From the NCBI GenBank assembly GCA_963707695.1, contig CAVPQY010000006.1, forward strand, positions 62,001 to 126,000: a stretch of 64,000 bases of DNA, read 5' to 3'. The translations under genes and the position numbers were made by a program. Below are positions 8,445 through 16,162 of the stretch, one piece after another (position 1 is the stretch's first letter; every line of letters begins with the position of its first letter). A model generated the notes under the pieces. The model made no database searches, had not been told where the DNA came from, and saw only the letters and a list, made by a program, of their open reading frames with translations. The stretch is from JAOPZW01 sp963707695 (lineage in GTDB: Bacteria; Actinomycetota; Thermoleophilia; Solirubrobacterales; Solirubrobacteraceae).

Positions 8445-9791
8445 ATGGCGCCACCCGCCCGTCCCACGCGCCCGACGTGGTCCCGTCCCTCGCCGCCGGC
8501 CCCCTCGCCGGTGGCCGCCGCGCTCGCCGAGGCGCGCCTGCAGCACGGCGACCGGAGCCGGGCGATCCGCGACGCCGTCGCCGACGTGCTGGCCGAGGGC
8601 GCGGTCGAGGTCGGCTTCCAGCCCGTCGTCGAGCTGGCCACCGGGGACGTCGTGGGCTACGAGGCGCTGGCGCGCGGCCCGCGCGGCACGCCGCTCGAGC
8701 GCCCGGACCGGCTGTTCGCCGCCGCCCGCGCCGCGGGGCGCCTGGACGAGCTCGACTGGCTGTGCCAGCGCCTGGCGCTCCGGGCCGCGCTGGACGCCGG
8801 GCTGCGGTCCGGGCAGGTGCTGTTCCTCAACGTCGAGCCCGACGCGTCCGGGTTCATGCCGCTCGAGCTGCGGGCCCTGTACGCGCAGGCCACGACCCGG
8901 ATGACGGTCGCGGTGGAGGTCACCGAGCGGGCGCTCACCGAGCGCCCGGCCGCGCTGCTCGGCCACGTGGCCGACATGCGGGCGCTCGGGTGCGCGGTGG
9001 CGCTCGACGACGTCGGCGCCGCCGCGGGGTCGCTGGCCATGCTCCCGGTGCTCGCCCCCGACGTCGTCAAGCTCGACCTGCACCTGCTGCTCGAGGTCGA
9101 CGAGCAGGTCTTCGGGGACGTCGTCGGCACGGTCGCCGCGCAGGCCGAGCGCACGGGGGCGCTCGTCCTCGTCGAGCGCATCGAGCAGGAGGGCCAGGTG
9201 GCGATGGCCCGGGCGCTCGGCGCCGAGCTGGCCCAGGGCTGGCTCTACGGGCGCCGGCTCCTCCTCGAGCAGGCGCCGGAGCCGCCCGAGGCCGACCGGG
9301 TGGTCCCGGCGACCGTCCGGCCCGATCCCCGCGACCTCGCGCCCTTCGGCCTGCTCGGCGGCGGCGCCGCCCCGCGCCGGGGCGGCGCGGCGCTCGTCGG
9401 CTCGCTCGCCGGCCACCTGACCGCCAACGCCGCCTCGGCGGGCGAGCACGCGCTCATGCTCGGCGCCTTCGGCGCCGGGCCCGGCTTCGACCGCTCCACC
9501 GCCGCGCGCTGGTCCGAGCTCGCAGGCCGGCTCGCCTTCTGCGGGGCGGTCGCGCCGTCGATGCCGTCGGAGCCCGCCCCGGGCGTCCGGGGCGGCACCG
9601 TCGTGCACGGGGACCCCGTCGGCGGGGAGTGGAGCCTGGCGGTGGTCGGCCCGCACGTCGCGGCGGCCCTGAGCGCCCACGACCTCGGCCCCGGCGTGCG
9701 CAGCGACGAGCGCTTCGCGTTCCACCTCACGCACGACCGCGACGCGGTCGTGGCCGCCGCCGGCGCGCTCATGGCCCGGATCCGGACGTAG
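8445..9791 (+). CDS. EAL-domain c-di-GMP phosphodiesterase with C-terminal DICT domain
   Basis: Probable cyclic-di-GMP hydrolase. The 448-residue soluble protein has a Pro-rich N-terminus, an EAL domain (about 40-275) and a DICT sensory domain (about 310-445, with LMLGAFGAGPGFD and WSLAVVGPHVAAALSAHDLG). The EAL catalytic set looks complete: E in YEAL, N in FLNVEP, E in EVTE, DD in LDDVG, K in VVKLD, E in VERIE and Q in QGWLYG. The loop usually reading DDFGTGYSSL is altered to DDVGAAAGSL, so activity is likely but its regulation may differ. No membrane segment or GGDEF domain. Confidence 0.88.
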   Translation: MAPPARPTRPTWSRPSPPAPSPVAAALAEARLQHGDRSRAIRDAVADVLAEGAVEVGFQPVVELATGDVVGYEALARGPRGTPLERPDRLFAAARAAGRLDELDWLCQRLALRAALDAGLRSGQVLFLNVEPDASGFMPLELRALYAQATTRMTVAVEVTERALTERPAALLGHVADMRALGCAVALDDVGAAAGSLAMLPVLAPDVVKLDLHLLLEVDEQVFGDVVGTVAAQAERTGALVLVERIEQEGQVAMARALGAELAQGWLYGRRLLLEQAPEPPEADRVVPATVRPDPRDLAPFGLLGGGAAPRRGGAALVGSLAGHLTANAASAGEHALMLGAFGAGPGFDRSTAARWSELAGRLAFCGAVAPSMPSEPAPGVRGGTVVHGDPVGGEWSLAVVGPHVAAALSAHDLGPGVRSDERFAFHLTHDRDAVVAAAGALMARIRT

Positions 9792-9875
9792 CCGGGCCGG
9801 TCGGCGCGCCGCACCCGCCCCGCGGTGCCTGCGTCACCCGGCCCGAAGCCGCTCGGGGCCGGTACCGTCGGGGCC

Positions 9876-10472
9876 ATGGCCGTCGGCAAGCGCGCCCGCC
9901 TCACGCTCGACGAGCGCCGTGCGCAGCTCGTCGAGCTCGGCGCCGACGTCTTCCGGGACCGTCCCTACGACGAGGTGTCGATCGACGACATCGCCGCGGC
10001 CGCGGGCGTCTCGAAGGGGCTGCTGTACCACTACTTCGACGGCAAGCGCGAGTTCTACGTCGCCGCGCTGCGCCACGCGGCCGAGGAGATCGAGGCGCTC
10101 ACGGAGCCCGACGAGGACCTGGCGCCCGAGACGCGGCTGCGCGCGGCGATCGAGGGCTACCTCGACTACGTCGAGCAGCACGCCGCCGGGTACGCGTCGG
10201 TGCTGCGGGCCGGGAGCGGCGTCGACCCGGCCGTGGCCGCGGTGATCGAGGGCGTGCGGGAGCGCATGGGCGAGCGCGTCCTGCGCGAGCTCCCCGGCGA
10301 CCAGGGCGACGCGCCCGCCGTCCGCCTGGCCGTCCGGGCCTGGATCGGCTTCGCCGAGGCGGCCTCGCTCGCGTGGGCCGAGCGCGGGGGCATCGACCGC
10401 GCCGGCCTCGGGGACCTCCTGACGGCGGTGCTCGGCACGGCGCTGGCGCGAACGGCCGCAGCGGCCCCGTGA
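9876..10472 (+). CDS. TetR-family transcriptional regulator
   Basis: DNA-binding repressor-type protein of 198 residues. The N-terminal helix-turn-helix is clear (IDDIAAAAGVSKGLLYHYF, about residues 36-54). The C-terminal all-helical domain is of the ligand-binding TetR type. The ATG at 9876 was chosen because the HTH spacing is normal there; upstream in-frame codons lack family sequence. The stop overlaps the GTG of the next membrane-protein gene (GTGA), so the two form an operon and the membrane protein is the most likely target or partner. No clear palindrome was seen upstream. Confidence 0.9.
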   Translation: MAVGKRARLTLDERRAQLVELGADVFRDRPYDEVSIDDIAAAAGVSKGLLYHYFDGKREFYVAALRHAAEEIEALTEPDEDLAPETRLRAAIEGYLDYVEQHAAGYASVLRAGSGVDPAVAAVIEGVRERMGERVLRELPGDQGDAPAVRLAVRAWIGFAEAASLAWAERGGIDRAGLGDLLTAVLGTALARTAAAAP

Positions 10473-11386
10473 TCCGCGGGCTTCGCGGCGCGCTGACCGT
10501 CCCGCCCTTCCGCGGCGACGTCGTCGCCGCGGGGGCGGTGGCGCTGACGACCGCGGCGCTGCTCGCCGTCGCGCGGACCGACGCGACGTGGGCCGCGGGC
10601 GCGCGACTGGCCCTCGTCCTGCCCGTCCTCGTCCTCGTCGGCGCCCTGGCCGTGCTCGCGCCGCCCGACGGCCCCGTGCCGCGCGCCTACCACGTCGCCC
10701 TGCACCTGGCGACGGTGGCGCTCGTCGCGCTCGCCGGCCGCGAGGTGGCGCGCGGGCTCGGGGCCGACCGCCTCGACCAGCCGCCGACCCTCGCCGGCCT
10801 GGCGCTCGCGCCCGCCGTCGTCGCCGCCTGGTTCGCCGCGCGGCGCGACAGCGCCCCGTGCACGCTCGTGGCCGCCGCCGGGGCGACCGGGGTGGTCGTC
10901 GCGCTCGTGGCCTGGGCGATCGACCCGGCCGACCTCGCCCCGCTGCGCTGGCCCCTGCTCCTCGCCGTCGCCGTCCTGGCCCTGGCCACGGTCGGCCGGC
11001 GCGACCGGGCGCCGCGCCACGCGGCCGCGTTCGCCGACGCGGGCGCGCTGGCCGCGCTCGGCATCGCCTTCGCCTCGCTCGACGCCCACGCGGGCGGCGC
11101 GGGCTGGGAGCTGCTGCTCTTCGCCGCCGGGTTCGGCGTCCTGGCCTACGGCGCGGTCGACGCCGAGCGCGTCGCCGCCGTGCTCGGCGGCGCCGTGCTG
11201 GCGGGCGCGGTGCTCGTGGCCGCGCGCGAGGAGGGCGCCCTGCGCTGGTGGCCGGCGGTGCTGGCCGTGGGCGGCCTGGCGCTGCTGGCGGTCGGCCTGC
11301 GGCCGACGACCCCGGCGCCGCCGCCGCCGGACGACGAGCGCCCCGCCGCGCCGACCGTGACGCTGCGCGAGCTGCACCGCGAGTAG
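10469..11386 (+). CDS. Polytopic membrane protein, function unknown
   Basis: 305-residue hydrophobic protein with about nine predicted transmembrane helices separated by short charged loops and a Pro/Glu-rich cytoplasmic tail. No catalytic motif or known transporter signature was recognised. GTG start within the stop of the TetR gene, so translational coupling is likely and regulation by that TetR is a reasonable inference. Ends 11 bp before the carboxyltransferase start and may be co-transcribed with it. Confidence 0.75.
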   Translation: MIRGLRGALTVPPFRGDVVAAGAVALTTAALLAVARTDATWAAGARLALVLPVLVLVGALAVLAPPDGPVPRAYHVALHLATVALVALAGREVARGLGADRLDQPPTLAGLALAPAVVAAWFAARRDSAPCTLVAAAGATGVVVALVAWAIDPADLAPLRWPLLLAVAVLALATVGRRDRAPRHAAAFADAGALAALGIAFASLDAHAGGAGWELLLFAAGFGVLAYGAVDAERVAAVLGGAVLAGAVLVAAREEGALRWWPAVLAVGGLALLAVGLRPTTPAPPPPDDERPAAPTVTLRELHRE

Positions 11387-11397
11387 GTTCCGGGCCG

Positions 11398-12921
11398 ATG
11401 AGCGATCTCGAGCACGCCGTCGCCCGGGCCGTGGGCGGTGGCCCGGAGCGTCACCGCGAGAAGGCGCGCGAGCAGGGCAAGCTCCCCGTCCGCGAGCGCC
11501 TCGGCCGGCTGCTGGACGAGGGGTCCTTCGCCGAGGACGCCCTCCTGGCCAACTGGGAGCAGGACGGCCTCGGCGCCGACGGCGTCGTCACGGGCGTCGG
11601 CACGGTCGCGGGCCGGCCCGTCGCGGTGATGGCCAACGACCCGACCGTGAAGGCCGGCTCGTGGGGCCCGAAGACCGTCGAGAAGATCCTCCGCGCGCAG
11701 GAGCGCGCGCTGAGCAGCCGGATCCCGATGGTCTACCTCGTCGACTCGGCCGGCGCGCGCATCACCGAGCAGGTGCAGATGTTCCCGGGCCGCCGCGGCG
11801 CCGGGCGGATCTTCTTCAACGAGGTGCGGATGAGCGGCGTCGTGCCGCAGGTCTGCGTGCTCTTCGGCCCGAGCGCCGCCGGCGGCGCCTACATCCCCGC
11901 GTTCTGCGACGTCGTGATCATGCGCGACGGGAACGCCTCGATGTACCTCGGGTCGCCCCGGATGGCGGAGATGGTCATCGGCGAGCAGGTCACGCTGGAG
12001 GAGATGGGCGGCGCCCGGATGCACACGGGCGTCAGCGGGTGCGGGCACTTCCTCGTCCGCTCCGACGAGGAGGGCGTCGACGTCGCCCAGCGCTACCTCT
12101 CGTACTTCCCCCAGCACTGGGAGGAGACGCCGCCGGCCGCCGCGCCGGCGCCGCCGCGCGCCGATGCGGCGCCGATCCGCGACGTCGTCCCCGCGGACGA
12201 GAACAAGCCGTTCGACATGCGCCTCCTCCTCGACGCGCTGGTCGACGAGGGCTCGTTCCTGGAGGTCCACGCGCGCTGGGCCAAGGAGCTGCTGGTCGGC
12301 TACGCGCGCCTCGACGGACGGGCGGTCGGCATCGTCGCCAACCAGCCGCGCCAGAAGGGCGGCGTCCTCTTCGTCGACTCGGCCGACAAGGCGGCGCGGT
12401 TCATCCAGACCTGCAACGCCTTCGGCGTGCCGCTGCTGTTCCTGGCCGACGTCCCGGGCTTCATGATCGGCACCCAGGTCGAGCGCCAGGGCATCATCCG
12501 CCACGGCGCGAAGATGGTCAGCGCCGTGAGCGAGGCGACGGTCCCGAAGCTCTCCGTCGTCGTGCGCAAGGCCTACGGCGCGGGCCTCTACGCGATGGCC
12601 GGGCCCGCCTTCGAGCCCGACGGGTGCCTGGCGCTGCCGGGCGCCTCGATCGCGGTCATGGGCCCGCAGGCGGCCGTCAACGCCGTCTTCTACAACCAGC
12701 TGCAGGCGATCGACGACCCCGACGAGCGCGCGCGCCGCACGGAGGAGCTGCGCGCGGAGTACGCCGAGGACGTGGACCTCCTGCACCTCGCCAGCGAGCT
12801 CGTCGTCGACGCCGTGGTCGAGCCCGAGGACCTGCGCGACGAGCTCGTGCGCCGCTTCGCCTTCGCGGCCGGGAAGGCCCGCGAGTGGCCGCGCAAGCGC
12901 ACCCCCGTCACGCCCGCCTGA
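11398..12921 (+). CDS. Acyl-CoA carboxylase carboxyltransferase (beta) subunit
   Basis: Carboxyltransferase half of a biotin-dependent acyl-CoA carboxylase (propionyl-, methylcrotonyl- or geranyl-CoA type), transferring CO2 from carboxybiotin to the acyl-CoA. The 507-residue protein has two crotonase-like halves with oxyanion motifs GPSAAGGAYIPAF and RKAYGAGLYAMAGPAFEPD, plus VDSAGARITEQ and ADVPGFMIGTQVE. No biotin carboxylase/BCCP subunit is in the window, so the partner is elsewhere. HMG-CoA lyase nearby hints at methylcrotonyl-CoA (leucine degradation), but substrate choice is not readable from the sequence. Confidence 0.9.
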   Translation: MSDLEHAVARAVGGGPERHREKAREQGKLPVRERLGRLLDEGSFAEDALLANWEQDGLGADGVVTGVGTVAGRPVAVMANDPTVKAGSWGPKTVEKILRAQERALSSRIPMVYLVDSAGARITEQVQMFPGRRGAGRIFFNEVRMSGVVPQVCVLFGPSAAGGAYIPAFCDVVIMRDGNASMYLGSPRMAEMVIGEQVTLEEMGGARMHTGVSGCGHFLVRSDEEGVDVAQRYLSYFPQHWEETPPAAAPAPPRADAAPIRDVVPADENKPFDMRLLLDALVDEGSFLEVHARWAKELLVGYARLDGRAVGIVANQPRQKGGVLFVDSADKAARFIQTCNAFGVPLLFLADVPGFMIGTQVERQGIIRHGAKMVSAVSEATVPKLSVVVRKAYGAGLYAMAGPAFEPDGCLALPGASIAVMGPQAAVNAVFYNQLQAIDDPDERARRTEELRAEYAEDVDLLHLASELVVDAVVEPEDLRDELVRRFAFAAGKAREWPRKRTPVTPA

Positions 12922-12940
12922 GACCGCCGCGCTCCGGCGC

Positions 12941-13267
12941 TCACCGCGTCGGGCCCGCCTCCACGATCCGCCGCAGCGCCGACGCGTGGGCGGCGAGCTC
13001 GTCGTGCGCGGCGGGGGCGGCGCCGGCCTCGAAGGCGAGCTCGAGCGCCCGCGCGTGCTCGCTGCCCTCCGGCATGCCGAAGGTGCCGAGCGCGCCCGAG
13101 AGCTTGTGGGCCTCGGCCTGCGCGCCGGCCCGCAGCGCCTCGTCCGGGCCGCCGCCGGGGAGCGCGGCCACGGCCGCCTCGACGACCTCGACGCGCGCCA
13201 GCGCCCGATCGCGGCCCCGGCCCCAGATCGAGAGGATCGAGGCCCTCAGCCCGTCGTCGGTCGCCAT
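12941..13267 (-). CDS. Hpt-domain phosphotransfer protein
   Basis: Small 108-residue histidine phosphotransfer protein that would shuttle phosphate between response-regulator domains. The signature AHKLSGALGTFG contains the phosphorylatable His54 followed by the conserved Lys and Gly. The rest is a helical bundle with no other domain. It is divergent from the sensor kinase at 13311, with about 43 bp between starts, and the kinase's response regulator follows, so a three-part phosphorelay is plausible. The start ATG at 13267 gives the normal Hpt length; longer in-frame starts add unrelated residues. Confidence 0.85.
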   Translation of the reverse strand: MATDDGLRASILSIWGRGRDRALARVEVVEAAVAALPGGGPDEALRAGAQAEAHKLSGALGTFGMPEGSEHARALELAFEAGAAPAAHDELAAHASALRRIVEAGPTR

Positions 13268-13310
13268 CGGCCGGAGCATAGGCGCCGGCGGGCCCTCCGC
13301 GGCGTAGGGC

Positions 13311-15779
13311 ATGATGCCCCGCGGGATGCCCGAGCGGCGACGGCGTGGCACGAGCCTCGCGACGCAGGTCACGGTGGCCGGCGTCGGGTTCGGCCTGCTC
13401 GTGGCCGTCGTCTTCGGGCTGCTCGTGCACGCCGTGCGCGAGCAGCGCGACGCGACGCGCCGCACGACCGCGGCGACCGACATCGTGGCCGCGGGCAACC
13501 GGCTCGAGCGGCTGGTCATCGACACCGAGACGGGTCAGCGCGGGTTCGTCATCTCCGGCGACCCGCGCTTCCTCGCGCCGCTGGACCAGGCCCGGGCCCA
13601 GATCCCGGACGACTTCGCGCGGCTGCGCCGCCTCGCCGCGGAGGACGCGGCCACGACCCGCCGCCTGGCCGAGCTGGAACGCGCCGTCGCGGCCTACCTG
13701 CGCGACTGGAGCGACCGCGTCGTCGCGGTCGCGCGCGTCGACCGCCCGCGTGCCCGGCGCCTCGTCAGCGGGGGGGAGGGCAAGCGGCGCGTCGACGCGC
13801 TCCGGAGCCGGTTCGACGCGCTGCTGGGCGACCGGCGGCTGGCGGCCGCCGCCCAGGCCGCCCGCGCCAGCGACCGCGCGCAGACGGCGACGATCCTGGG
13901 CATCGCCGGCATCGTCGGGTCGGTCCTCGTGTTCGCCGTGTTCGCGACCTACGTCGTGCGGGCGATCCTCGCCCCGGTGCGGCGCACCGCCGGGACGGCG
14001 GAACGGATCGCGCGGGGCGACTTCGGCGCCCGCGTGAAGGGCGCCGATCACGCGCAGGCCGAGCTCGGCTCGATGGTGCGCGGCTTCAACGCCATGGCCG
14101 ACGCGCTGCAGGACGGGCACGAGGAGCTCGAGTCGGGCCGCGCCCGGCTCGAGCTCCAGAACCACGAGCTCGAGGCCCAGCGCCGCGAGCTCGAGTCCGT
14201 CGTCCGCCAGCTCGAGGACGAGAAGCGCCGGATCGCCGAGGCACAGGCCTTCGGCGAGGCGGTCGCGGCGGAGTCGCGCTTCGCGCCGCTGGCGGACCTC
14301 ATCCTGGCCCGGGTGGCCGACGCGGTCGGCGCCGACGTCGGCGCGATCTTCGCCCGCGACGCGCGGCGCGACGACGCCCTCGCGCCGGCCGTCACGCGCG
14401 GCCTGCGCCGCGAGGACCTGCCCGAGCGCCTCGAGCCGGGCGTCGGCTTCGCGGGCCGCGCCGCGGCCGAGCGGCGCACCGTCACGGCCGACTTCTCCGA
14501 GAGCCGGCTGCAGGTCCGCGCGTACGGCCTGCCAGTCACCGTCCGCCACGAGCTCCACGTCCCGCTCGTGCAGAGCGACCAGGTCTTCGGCGTGCTCAGC
14601 CTGGCCCGGCTGACGGGCGACCCGTGGTCGCCGGCCGAGCAGGAGCTCGCCGCGCACCTCGCCGACCAGGCCGCCACCGCGCTGGCCAAGGCCGTGGCAC
14701 TGCGCGAGAGCCGGTCGCGGCTGGGCCTGACCCGCGCCGTCCTGGACGCGACGCCCGACGCGATCGGGCTCTTCGGCGCCGACCGCCGGCTCGCGGTCGC
14801 CAACGAGCCGCTGCGCGCCGCCGTGGCGCAGCTCGGCGAGGCCGGCGTCGTGACGGCGCCCGCCGGCCCGGGGCCGTCGCGCGACGAGCTCAGCCTGCCC
14901 GACGGCCGCGTCCTGGCCCGCTACGTCGCGCCGCTCGACCAGGACGCCGACGGGGTCGACGGCACGCTCGTGGTCCTGCGCGACGTCACCGCCGAGCGCG
15001 AGGCCGAGCGCCTCAAGGACGAGTTCTTCGCCCTCGTCTCCCACGAGCTGCGCACGCCGCTGACCTCCGTCATCGGCTACCTCGAGCTGCTGCGCGAGGC
15101 GCAGTCCGAGGCCGATGACGGCGCCGCGGCCGAGCGTGCCCACTACGCGGCGGTGATCGAGCGCAACGCCCGGCGGCTGCTGCGCCTCGTCGGCGACCTG
15201 CTCTTCGTCGCCCAGATCGAGGCGGGGCGGCTGTCGCTCGACGTCGGGACCGCCGACCTCGCGGCGATCGCCCGGGAGAGCCTGGAGGCGGCCCGGCCGC
15301 GCGCCGCGCAGGCGGGCGTCGACCTCGAGGACCGGATCGACGAGGTCGGCTCGGTGCCCGGCGACGCCGACCGCCTCGGCCAGGCGGTCGACAACCTCGT
15401 CTCCAACGCCCTGAAGTTCACGCCCGCCGGCGGCCGCGTGACGGTGCGCGTGGCGGCCGAGGGCGACGCGGCCGTCCTCGACGTCGCCGACACCGGGATG
15501 GGCATCGCCGCCGAGGACCAGGAGCGCCTCTTCGAGCGCTTCTTCCGGGCCGGCGCCGCCACCGCGGCGGCGATCCAGGGCGTCGGCCTGGGGCTGACGA
15601 TCGTGCGGGCCATCGTCGAAGGGCATGGCGGGACGGTGGAGGTCCGCAGCCGCGCGGGGGAGGGGGCGACCTTCCGCGTGCGCCTCCCGCTCCGCCGCCC
15701 GGCGCCGGGCGTCCTGCGCCCCGCCGCCCGCCCCCAGGTCGTCGCCGTCCCGCCACCCGCGCCGGGGGGTGCGCGATGA
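13311..15779 (+). CDS. Membrane sensor histidine kinase (CHASE3-HAMP-GAF-PAS-HisKA-HATPase)
   Basis: 822-residue sensor kinase. Order: TM1 (about 20-42), extracytoplasmic CHASE3-like helical sensor (45-190; TETGQRGFVISGD is diagnostic), TM2 (about 195-218), HAMP, coiled coil, GAF (about 325-465), a PAS-like segment (about 470-560), HisKA with the phospho-His in ALVSHELRTPLTS (about residue 578), and HATPase_c with N, G1 and G2 boxes (DNLVSNALKF, DTGMGIA, GVGLGLTIVRAI). The stop overlaps the next gene, a single-domain response regulator, by 4 bp. The divergent Hpt protein probably joins the same relay. Signal unknown. Confidence 0.93.
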   Translation: MMPRGMPERRRRGTSLATQVTVAGVGFGLLVAVVFGLLVHAVREQRDATRRTTAATDIVAAGNRLERLVIDTETGQRGFVISGDPRFLAPLDQARAQIPDDFARLRRLAAEDAATTRRLAELERAVAAYLRDWSDRVVAVARVDRPRARRLVSGGEGKRRVDALRSRFDALLGDRRLAAAAQAARASDRAQTATILGIAGIVGSVLVFAVFATYVVRAILAPVRRTAGTAERIARGDFGARVKGADHAQAELGSMVRGFNAMADALQDGHEELESGRARLELQNHELEAQRRELESVVRQLEDEKRRIAEAQAFGEAVAAESRFAPLADLILARVADAVGADVGAIFARDARRDDALAPAVTRGLRREDLPERLEPGVGFAGRAAAERRTVTADFSESRLQVRAYGLPVTVRHELHVPLVQSDQVFGVLSLARLTGDPWSPAEQELAAHLADQAATALAKAVALRESRSRLGLTRAVLDATPDAIGLFGADRRLAVANEPLRAAVAQLGEAGVVTAPAGPGPSRDELSLPDGRVLARYVAPLDQDADGVDGTLVVLRDVTAEREAERLKDEFFALVSHELRTPLTSVIGYLELLREAQSEADDGAAAERAHYAAVIERNARRLLRLVGDLLFVAQIEAGRLSLDVGTADLAAIARESLEAARPRAAQAGVDLEDRIDEVGSVPGDADRLGQAVDNLVSNALKFTPAGGRVTVRVAAEGDAAVLDVADTGMGIAAEDQERLFERFFRAGAATAAAIQGVGLGLTIVRAIVEGHGGTVEVRSRAGEGATFRVRLPLRRPAPGVLRPAARPQVVAVPPPAPGGAR

Positions 15780-16162
15780 GCGACGCCGGCGCCGCGAAGC
15801 CGGTCGTCCTGCTGGCCGAGGACGACGAGGACGTGCGGGCGCTCGCGGAGCTCGCGCTGCGGCGCACCGGCGCGGAGGTCGTCGCGGTCGGCGACGGTGA
15901 GGCCGCGGTGCGCGCCGCCGGCGAGCACCCGCCCGCCGTCGCGGTCCTCGACGTCTCCATGCCCGGGCTCGACGGCTACGAGGTGACCCGGCGCCTGCGG
16001 GCCGACCCGGCCACGTCCGCCACCCGCATCCTGCTCCTGTCGGCGCGGGTGGCGCCGGCCGATCGCGAGCTCGGCGCCGCGGCCGGTGCCGACGACCGGC
16101 TCGACAAGCCCTTCTCGCCCACCGAGCTCGCCCGGCGGGTGCGGGAGCTGCTCGGTGGCTGA
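15776..16162 (+). CDS. Single-domain response regulator
   Basis: 128-residue CheY-like receiver with no output domain. Acidic pocket AEDDED, phospho-acceptor Asp59 in VLDVSMPG, Ser89 in the switch position and Lys111 in LDKPF. Translationally coupled to the sensor kinase (ATGA overlap). Its downstream effect is probably through protein contact or through the Hpt protein at 12.9 kb. The 3' end overlaps the GTG start of acetoacetyl-CoA synthetase by 8 bp. Confidence 0.92.
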   Translation: MSDAGAAKPVVLLAEDDEDVRALAELALRRTGAEVVAVGDGEAAVRAAGEHPPAVAVLDVSMPGLDGYEVTRRLRADPATSATRILLLSARVAPADRELGAAAGADDRLDKPFSPTELARRVRELLGG

